Shown: in pieces, positions 14,548-19,984 of the stretch
Layout: the number at the start of each line of letters is the position of its first letter
Position numbering within the stretch: position 1 is the stretch's first letter
DNA from: DASZBR01 sp033763845
GTDB lineage: Bacteria; Pseudomonadota; Gammaproteobacteria; DASZBR01
Direction: 5' to 3'
Length of the DNA: 22,265 nt
Assembly (NCBI GenBank): GCA_033763845.1
Contig: JANRJR010000078.1
Span: 1-22,265, forward strand
Notes under the pieces: model-generated
What the model was told of the DNA's origin: nothing
Database searches by the model: none
What the model saw: only the letters and a program-made list of their open reading frames with translations
Translations under genes and position numbers: made by a program

Positions 14548-15312
14548 ATGGAACAACTAAAAGAAGTCCAAGAAGAATTGGCTGAAAAAAAATCAGTGTA
14601 TGACTATGACAAAATTTGTGATTTTTTTGAGGCTTATGAAGAAACAAAACGTGCTGGCGAAAAAGGAAGTCCGTACATCGATACCGACAGCAAATATGTA
14701 ATTCGGTATTCGTTTAGCAGCAAGGATTTTATTCAATTTATCCTTAAAGAAGAGCTTCCTGAGCGAATTGAAGGCAAAAACGAAGAAATTGATATTTTTA
14801 ATATCCATGAACTTAAATTGCATATTTGTCTACCTGAAGAGGATCCTAAGATCTATAGGCAAGGCTGGCAGATAGTCGTTGATATATTGACACTTTATGA
14901 CGCAGCTAATTTTAAATTCATAAAACGCGGAAAACTTATGTCCTCTAAACAAGGGCAAGAAGGAAAAGATATAACAGTCTATGTTGATGCTGATAACCGA
15001 AATGTAGAAGACGTAGAAGACAAAAGGGGCTGGAAATTTATAATTAGCGAAATAAATAAAGCACTCATTTTGGCAAATATACCTCCTGGAAAACGGCCGC
15101 CCTACACAGAAGAAAAACAGGAAAAATACATTACCAATTGTGAATATATTAGTTATCGATACGAAAAAGGTATACCACCACGTGATCCGTTGGCAAGTAT
15201 AGCGCTTAAAAGTAAGGAAGAAATAATGTGGGAACACAATGTAGTAAACCTACAAACCATCGATAACAATGTTAATGACCGGCAAAATGTATCCAAATGT
15301 TGTTGTAAATGA
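14548..15312 (+). CDS. Putative OspF/SpvC-type phosphothreonine lyase (effector-like)
   Basis: This 254-aa protein shows the residue spacing of the OspF/SpvC/HopAI1 family, enzymes that inactivate host MAP kinases by beta-elimination of phosphothreonine. K90-L-H92 in LKLHIC corresponds to SpvC K104/H106; K123 in NFKFI to the catalytic K136 (31 vs 30 residues on); Y145 in ITVYVDAD to Y158 (22 vs 22); and R204 in YISYR to R213 in YLSYR. SpvC R148 appears replaced by Gln/Lys (134-135). The N-terminal ~45 residues are charged and helical, and the end is Cys-rich (SKCCCK), which may allow lipidation. There is no signal peptide, so type III/IV-style delivery would be needed. The comparison uses SpvC as remembered. 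Lyase domains of lanthipeptide synthetases share the fold and are an alternative. Confidence 0.65.
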   Translation: MEQLKEVQEELAEKKSVYDYDKICDFFEAYEETKRAGEKGSPYIDTDSKYVIRYSFSSKDFIQFILKEELPERIEGKNEEIDIFNIHELKLHICLPEEDPKIYRQGWQIVVDILTLYDAANFKFIKRGKLMSSKQGQEGKDITVYVDADNRNVEDVEDKRGWKFIISEINKALILANIPPGKRPPYTEEKQEKYITNCEYISYRYEKGIPPRDPLASIALKSKEEIMWEHNVVNLQTIDNNVNDRQNVSKCCCK

Positions 15313-15325
15313 TGAGGAATAAAGA

Positions 15326-15805
15326 ATGAAAGAGTCCACACTTAAAGCACTTCAGCCATTTGAAATAACGGGCGCAATAATAGATAACGCAACTCAATTG
15401 CATCTAATGTTTAACAATACTAAAGATGCTGAAGAATTTACGAAAATCTTATCTGGTACAAAAAGAGTAGCTGATATTGATCTAGGCAAACGACACTTTA
15501 CGATAGGGTTTACCGCAAATAAATCCAAGGTTGCTATAAGTGGGAATCTTTATAATGCAGTCGATCTCATTGAAGAGTGCAATCTCATCAGTGAAAGCTC
15601 TTTAAAAAACCACATACGTGAGACTGATCTGAACATTGCAGTAGAAAATAGCAAAGAAGTTGTGCTTCAACAGAAAAAAGTTGAAAGAGCAAAATCTCAA
15701 GAAAAAACACCTGAACAACTTCTTCCCAGATTCAGCATTGCAGTATCTCCGCCTACGGCGAAGAAAGGCGTATCGTGTTTTTGCGTTAGAAAGAATAAAA
15801 AATAG
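15326..15805 (+). CDS. Hypothetical partner of the OspF-like gene with Cys-containing tail
   Basis: A 159-aa protein of unknown family, starting 13 bases after the OspF-like gene with GAGG eight bases before its ATG, so almost certainly co-transcribed. The first ~95 residues look like a small alpha/beta domain (GAIIDNATQLHLMFNN..., HFTIGFTANKSKVAISG). They are followed by a charged linker with KEVVLQQKKVERAKSQEKTP and a basic C-terminus ending CFCVRKNKK. No signal peptide. It could be a second effector, a chaperone for the OspF-like protein or a regulator. It resembles its neighbour only in carrying paired or tripled Cys near the end. Confidence 0.7.
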   Translation: MKESTLKALQPFEITGAIIDNATQLHLMFNNTKDAEEFTKILSGTKRVADIDLGKRHFTIGFTANKSKVAISGNLYNAVDLIEECNLISESSLKNHIRETDLNIAVENSKEVVLQQKKVERAKSQEKTPEQLLPRFSIAVSPPTAKKGVSCFCVRKNKK

Positions 15806-15827
15806 CTTTTAGCCTTACATTTCTGTT

Positions 15828-17036
15828 TCACATGTCAATTAATGAGCTAGCTTTCACCTTGAGATTGAACACCTTATCTTCGCTTACATTTAGAAAATAC
15901 TTATAAAAAAATTTACTCACGGGAGTTAAATCAACATCGCGCCCCCTTTTTTCAACAGGCCAAACCTCCGTATGGAATCTATCTACATACTCCCTGAATT
16001 TCTTTGGCAAGGATTTGAGTACTGTTACAAACGAGCAGTTCCATGCCCTTTGATTAGCAATAAGTCTTTTTAACGTGATCCCCAGAATATATCTGATCTC
16101 ACACATGCTACAGTCCTGAAGTGCATAGTTTAAACTTCGACGCGTGGCATTTCCGAGACGTGTGGAAGCCCAAAGATATGGTGCATATAGACGATAATAT
16201 GCCAACATATGTTCCAGCTGCTTTAAACATTCAAAAAGACTAACTTCTTTCCAAAGCTCCACACATTCATCAATGTCTTCAACGGCAGTTAGATTTTTAG
16301 GATCACTCAGTTCACTAACAAGAGGATCAATATGCTGATGCTCCTCAGATGAAATCGATTTAATATTTAACTCCCAGATCGTTTTAAAATAATTTGAAAT
16401 TTTTATACCATCAACACCTATTTTAAAAATATCCGACGGATTATGCGCACTGTAAACAATAAATTTATTTTCATGAAGATGATGCAGTATCATTTCTGTA
16501 TATTCCCTGGTCGGCGCAAGATCCTCTACCACATTATCTAAAGGCCAAATAAGTTGGTACGCTTCTGAAAAACAAGTAGAAAGAAGTGAACCAAGATATA
16601 AACGATCACGCAATGTGATTTTATTCTCAGATACAGCATCTTTTTTTATGTCTTTATAATTCGCCCTGATCAAAACGAGTTCGGCATGTTTTTTCTGCTC
16701 AATTATTTTCGTACAACCAGCACACAAACAGCTTTTATGAGTAATATGATGACAACTTACACACATCGGCGGAGATGATCGGGGAATACACGCAGTGCTC
16801 TTAGGCACACGATACATTGGAGAATTACAACGAGGACATATTTCATCCTCAATATAAATTATAGGGAAAAGAGTCTCTATTTTTTGCACCGAAATATTTA
16901 GGCGAAACTCTTCAATAAGAGTGCGCTTTTTTCCACCTAAATAATAGCGAATAATAAGTTCTCTTATTTGCTGTTCATCGAGATGTCGCAATCCTTGACC
17001 TATGGCTCCTAGCTTGAACGAATATTTTGTAAGCAA
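15828..17036 (-). CDS. Zinc-ribbon protein of unknown function, start uncertain
   Basis: A 402-aa protein read from TTG 17036, which has AGAGGTGAT about ten bases upstream. Residues ~20-58 look like a helix-turn-helix (QIRELIIRYYLGGKKRTLIE), then a Cys-rich zinc region: C67-x2-C70, C83, C92-x2-C95-HH, C103-x-C105-x2-C108. A long helical C-terminal part (~120-402) has no motif I know. The layout suggests a DNA-binding or nucleic-acid-linked protein. The frame stays open upstream with protein-like residues (NDPENLVWALRGDLYE), and a perfect AGGAGG at 17117-17122 lies eight bases before an in-frame ATC at 17108. The true start may therefore be 24 codons earlier and non-canonical. Confidence 0.75.
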   Translation of the reverse strand: MLTKYSFKLGAIGQGLRHLDEQQIRELIIRYYLGGKKRTLIEEFRLNISVQKIETLFPIIYIEDEICPRCNSPMYRVPKSTACIPRSSPPMCVSCHHITHKSCLCAGCTKIIEQKKHAELVLIRANYKDIKKDAVSENKITLRDRLYLGSLLSTCFSEAYQLIWPLDNVVEDLAPTREYTEMILHHLHENKFIVYSAHNPSDIFKIGVDGIKISNYFKTIWELNIKSISSEEHQHIDPLVSELSDPKNLTAVEDIDECVELWKEVSLFECLKQLEHMLAYYRLYAPYLWASTRLGNATRRSLNYALQDCSMCEIRYILGITLKRLIANQRAWNCSFVTVLKSLPKKFREYVDRFHTEVWPVEKRGRDVDLTPVSKFFYKYFLNVSEDKVFNLKVKASSLIDM

Positions 17037-17141
17037 TTCGTAAAGATCACCTCTTAAAGCCCAAACAAGATTCTCAGGATCATTTAAAATTTCTTTATTT
17101 ATATCGATTTGATTACCCTCCTCAATTAAAATACGGCCAGA

Positions 17142-17157
17142 CTATACAATTGTACAG
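17142..17157. promoter_or_regulatory. Palindrome in the divergent zinc-ribbon/micro-ORF promoter region
   Basis: TACAATTGTA (17145-17154) is a perfect 10-bp palindrome, extending to 16 bp with one mismatched pair (CTATACAATTGTACAG). It lies between the zinc-ribbon gene (minus) and the micro-ORF (plus). On the minus strand TATAGT, 19 bp after TTGAGT, overlaps it, so a bound repressor would affect that promoter. Confidence 0.5.
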
Positions 17158-17184
17158 ATTCACCAACTCAAGGAGGAAGCTCTC

Positions 17185-17223
17185 ATGATCAAAAAAGGGG
17201 GTTGCCGCAGAAAAAGAAAATGA
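17185..17223 (+). CDS. 12-codon micro-ORF with perfect Shine-Dalgarno (basic peptide)
   Basis: AAGGAGGAA is followed after eight bases by ATG and the codons for MIKKGGCRRKRK, then TGA. Such a strong ribosome site before so short a frame is unusual. The peptide has seven basic residues of twelve and one Cys. It is divergent from the zinc-ribbon gene and is followed by ~36 bases before the arsR 3' end. It may be a leader peptide, a small regulatory peptide, or a remnant of a lost gene whose start signal survives. Confidence 0.4.
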   Translation: MIKKGGCRRKRK

Positions 17224-17259
17224 CCTTACCTAAACAAAGAACAAAACGATATTTTCTAC

Positions 17260-17592
17260 TTAACAGCTAGAACACTTTTGACTAAGTCTTTTTAAGTCAG
17301 AAGAAAACGGTTTGCTGTGTTGATTCATTTCTGCAAAACAAGAAATGATTTTTATCATCCAAGATGGGAGCGCCCTGTTAATTTGATAATACATCCAAGT
17401 ACCCCGACGAGTTGCAATCACGAGTTTGTGCTTTCGTAGTAAAGCTAAATGCCTCGATATTTTTGGCTGTATCATTTTTAAAGCATCCATAAGATCACAA
17501 ACGCATAACTCTCCTTTCTGCTGAAGCAAAAAAAGGCACCGCAAACGCGTTTCGTCTGACAATAATGTAAAAAAAGTTTCGGATTTTAGCAT
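17260..17592 (-). CDS. arsR: ArsR-family arsenite-responsive repressor
   Basis: A winged-helix repressor that releases DNA on binding As(III). It is 110 aa from ATG 17592 (a TTG at 17598 is possible). The metal-binding motif ELCVCDL puts C30 and C32 in helix 3, as in the classic ArsR group. The recognition helix region is IQPKISRHLALLRKHKLV and the wing is RRGTWMYYQI. An extra C-terminal Cys pair (KCSSC) could add a third ligand. It is the last gene of the minus-strand arsM-arsC-arsR run, 65 bases after arsC. A regulator placed last, rather than first, in an ars operon is less common. Identification is firm. Confidence 0.93.
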   Translation of the reverse strand: MLKSETFFTLLSDETRLRCLFLLQQKGELCVCDLMDALKMIQPKISRHLALLRKHKLVIATRRGTWMYYQINRALPSWMIKIISCFAEMNQHSKPFSSDLKRLSQKCSSC

Positions 17593-17657
17593 GCTCAAAT
17601 TTATAACACTTTTTAGTTTTGATTTATAGGTTTAGGAGAATTGAAATAACCCTATTC

Positions 17658-18095
17658 TTACAATTTAGGTGTCCACTGCTTAGTCGGCTTTAGTTCATCC
17701 ATTAGAGTAGCAATATGCTTACCTATCTCATCTCGCACTTTGGCAAATGTCTTCATAATTTGAGCCTCATCTCCGGTAGCTTTTGCCGGATCTTCAAAGG
17801 GGTAATGTCTTTTTTGTTTATTCGGAGGAAGCACCGGACAATGTTCATCAGCATGACCACACAAAGTGATAACAAGATCGGCCCACTCCAACATTTCCTT
17901 GGTGAGCACCTTCGATTGTTGCTGAGAAATATCAATCCCGATCTCTTTCATTGTTTGGACAGCACGTGGATTAACACCGTGCGCTACTAACCCTGCGGAT
18001 TGAATTTCACAAAATCCATCACCAAACCGTTTTGCATAGCCTTCAGCAATTTGAGAGCGACACGCATTACCCGTACAAACAAATAAAATTTTCAT
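17658..18095 (-). CDS. arsC: Arsenate reductase, thioredoxin-coupled (LMW-PTPase fold)
   Basis: It reduces arsenate to arsenite by a three-cysteine relay, regenerated by thioredoxin. It is 145 aa from ATG 18095, eight bases after GAGG; the GTG just upstream is disfavoured. The P-loop C7-TGNACR-S (CX5R) starts the protein. The relay cysteines C79 and C86 are in CGHADEHCP, matching C10/C82/C89 of the S. aureus pI258 enzyme. The general-acid Asp is in YPFEDPAKATG. The gene is intact. It follows arsM on the same strand after ~110 bases that contain a hairpin. No ArsB or Acr3 efflux pump is seen, so arsenite disposal here seems to rely on methylation. Confidence 0.95.
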   Translation of the reverse strand: MKILFVCTGNACRSQIAEGYAKRFGDGFCEIQSAGLVAHGVNPRAVQTMKEIGIDISQQQSKVLTKEMLEWADLVITLCGHADEHCPVLPPNKQKRHYPFEDPAKATGDEAQIMKTFAKVRDEIGKHIATLMDELKPTKQWTPKL

Positions 18096-18111
18096 CACTT
18101 AATCCTCACTG

Positions 18112-18189
18112 TTAATTCGCTGTCGCCATAATAATCCTCCTCCCAACAAATAAAAGTATTCAATCATCGAATCTCTCATCTGCTGGGAG
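18112..18189 (-). promoter_or_regulatory. arsM-arsC intergenic hairpin and five-codon leader frame
   Basis: On the minus strand CTCCCAGCAG (18180-18189) can pair with TTGTTGGGAG (18140-18149) using two G-U pairs. The second arm runs into GGGAGGAGGATTATT, then ATG with codons for MATAN and a stop (18112-18129). arsC starts 16 bases later with its own GAGG. The strong ribosome site with a five-codon frame resembles a leader or coupling cistron. It could tune arsC against arsM; the pairing was found by eye. Confidence 0.35.
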
Positions 18190-18206
18190 AAACGCTTAAC
18201 AATTAC

Positions 18207-19343
18207 TTATTTTTTTGTTGGACAACACCCGGAACCAGGTTTACAACTCGACAACTCTTGGCCTTGCACAATGGGTGTTTGTTGCTTACTGCTTGAATCA
18301 TAAAATCCACGACCTAATGTAGGTGAAACACTTCCTTTTTCGACTGCTTGTTTTAACTCTAAGCTTGGTCGATACGCTTCAATGACCGCTGAAGCAACAT
18401 AATTTTCGACACCGCTCGTTGACCAGTCCTTGATAAACGAACGACTTTCCTCTTTTACGTCAATTTTAATATTTTCTAAACCCGCATCTTTTAATGCTTG
18501 TCTAAGTTCTTCAATCGGCGTTGCACCCGCCATACATCCATTATAAAGAGCTAAATCTCTTTTAATATTTTCAGGTAAAGGACTTGTTGCTACAAGATCG
18601 GAAATAATTAAACGGCCACCCGGCTTTAAAACTCGAGCAGCTTCTTTAAAAACTTGAGGCTTATCAGTAGAGAGATTAATAACGCAATTAGAAATGATAA
18701 CATCAACACTGCTATTTTCTACCGGCAGATGTTCAATTTCACCTAATCGAAATTCTACGTTTGTATATCCGCCTTTTTTTGCATTTAATCGTGCTTTATT
18801 TAGCATTTCATGCGTCATATCTACACCAATTACTCGGCCTGTTCCCGCGAGCTGTCTTGCCGCTAAGAAGCAATCAAATCCACCACCACTGCCTAGATCG
18901 AGAACAGTTTCTCCGGCTTTTAATCCAGCAATTGCAGTAGGATTTCCACAACCCAGTCCCATATTTGCACCTGTAGGAACACTTGAAATATCGCCTTCAG
19001 AATATCCAAGCTGCGTAGAATATTCCGCTCCTTTACTAGGTCCTGTGCCACAACAACTTTTTTCTGTACCGCAACTCTCACTTTCGTTATCCGCTATCGC
19101 AACTTTGGCATACGCTTCTCGAACACTCTTTTTAATCTCAACATCTTTCTCTAAATCTTGTGCTTGCATAATACGACTCCTCATAGAATTAAACGGCAGA
19201 TCATCAATGGATTTTCCATGGGAAATTTGGTGAGAATATGTTCGTTGCATTAGATTTTTTTTGGTTAAGTATTTTGGCGATAATGAACTAAATGTACCCA
19301 GTCCTTTTCTTAGGCTCAGTACAGTGCTACGCAATTCCTTCAT
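18207..19343 (-). CDS. arsM: Arsenite methyltransferase ArsM, with unusual N-terminal extension
   Basis: A SAM-dependent enzyme that methylates As(III). It is 378 aa from ATG 19343, which follows GAGGAGA by seven bases and lies ~60 bases after the promoter start. The SAM motif is VLDLGSGGGFDCF (~147-159). Conserved arsenic-binding cysteines are visible at C97/C98 (SCCG), C220 in SNCVINL and C270 in NGCMAGA. The C-terminus has a further CKPGSGCC cluster. The family core begins near M59 (MQAQDLEKDVEIKKSVREAY), which has its own AGGAG eight bases upstream (ATG 19169), so two products are possible. The first 58 residues are basic, Ser/Thr-rich and amphipathic, like a targeting presequence. It heads the arsM-arsC-arsR run. 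Confidence 0.93.
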   Translation of the reverse strand: MKELRSTVLSLRKGLGTFSSLSPKYLTKKNLMQRTYSHQISHGKSIDDLPFNSMRSRIMQAQDLEKDVEIKKSVREAYAKVAIADNESESCGTEKSCCGTGPSKGAEYSTQLGYSEGDISSVPTGANMGLGCGNPTAIAGLKAGETVLDLGSGGGFDCFLAARQLAGTGRVIGVDMTHEMLNKARLNAKKGGYTNVEFRLGEIEHLPVENSSVDVIISNCVINLSTDKPQVFKEAARVLKPGGRLIISDLVATSPLPENIKRDLALYNGCMAGATPIEELRQALKDAGLENIKIDVKEESRSFIKDWSTSGVENYVASAVIEAYRPSLELKQAVEKGSVSPTLGRGFYDSSSKQQTPIVQGQELSSCKPGSGCCPTKK

Positions 19344-19410
19344 GGTTAATCTCCTCTGAATCTCAAGTAGTGCAAAATTGAAATGAACCCACAATTTTGT
19401 AACCGAGATA

Positions 19411-19440
19411 ATTATATATGTATTTTCATATATATGTAAA
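19411..19440 (-). promoter_or_regulatory. Sigma-70 promoter of arsM
   Basis: On the minus strand TTTACA (19435-19440 in plus coordinates) and TATAAT (19411-19416) are 18 bp apart, giving a start near 19404. The spacer and flanks contain alternating ATATAT steps and an imperfect inverted repeat (ATATGTATTT against AAATACACATAT), a plausible ArsR operator. This placement rules out the longest reading frame start at 19445 and favours ATG 19343. Confidence 0.7.
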
Positions 19441-19489
19441 TACACATATACCGATTATTCACCCACCGCTGGAATTACAATGATGGGCG

Positions 19490-19909
19490 CTATGATATAG
19501 CAGAAGGATTCACTCTTAATCGTTTAATAATGGGACAATCGCGCGCAGCCATTTGTTTATGACAAACATTATCGAGATCTTCTAATAATATGGTGAGTTT
19601 TTGTAAATGTAGTATTTTTTCTTGTATGCTTTTTAACTTCTCGTGGATGAGATTTTTTACAGCTTTGTTGGGCTCGCCGTTATCGATCATGAAAAATAGT
19701 GCCTTTATTTCCTCTAATGTAAATCCTGCATTTTTTGTGTTTAATATAAAATGTAATCGTGAAAGATCTTCTTCTTTATAAACGCGATATCCACTCTCGC
19801 CTCGAAAAGAGGGATGAAGTAAGCCGATTTTTTGATAATGCCTCAACGTGACAGTCGTAATGCCATAGCGCTTTGCCACTGTTCCTATCGTATAATGTGT
19901 AGTGCTCAT
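19490..19909 (-). CDS. MerR-family metal-responsive regulator (CueR/ZntR-like)
   Basis: A 139-aa transcription activator that twists an over-long promoter spacer when metal binds. The winged helix spans residues ~6-50 (YTIGTVAKRYGITTVTLRHYQKIGLL), the linking helices follow, and a metal loop C116-HKQMAARD-C125-PII closes the protein. CueR spaces its Cys pair by seven residues; here it is eight, nearer to ZntR. The residue at the CueR-Ser77/ZntR-Cys79 position is neither, so metal preference is not settled by sequence. The divergent copper ATPase argues for Cu(I). The intergenic region has the expected 20-bp-spacer promoter, supporting direct control of that gene. Confidence 0.9.
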   Translation of the reverse strand: MSTTHYTIGTVAKRYGITTVTLRHYQKIGLLHPSFRGESGYRVYKEEDLSRLHFILNTKNAGFTLEEIKALFFMIDNGEPNKAVKNLIHEKLKSIQEKILHLQKLTILLEDLDNVCHKQMAARDCPIIKRLRVNPSAIS

Positions 19910-19918
19910 AAAAGCTCC

Positions 19919-19950
19919 TTGACCTTAACCTTAAGGTTAAAGTTTAGAAT
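19919..19950 (+). promoter_or_regulatory. MerR-type promoter/operator of the copper ATPase gene
   Basis: TTGACC (19919-19924) and TAGAAT (19945-19950) are separated by 20 bp, longer than the usual 17, as in promoters activated by MerR proteins. The spacer is centred on a perfect 16-bp palindrome TTAACCTTAAGGTTAA (19925-19940). This is the textbook arrangement for the divergent MerR-family gene at 19490-19909. Confidence 0.9.
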
Positions 19951-19984
19951 GCTCCCCAACAAATATCAACATGGAACCTAAACT

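Noticed and set aside
15828..17036. Assigning the zinc-ribbon protein to FlhC
   Set aside because: The Cys spacing and overall length differ from FlhC, and no flagellar genes are nearby.
19344..19445. 34-codon N-terminal extension of arsM
   Set aside because: It covers the arsM -35/-10 promoter and lies upstream of the predicted transcription start.
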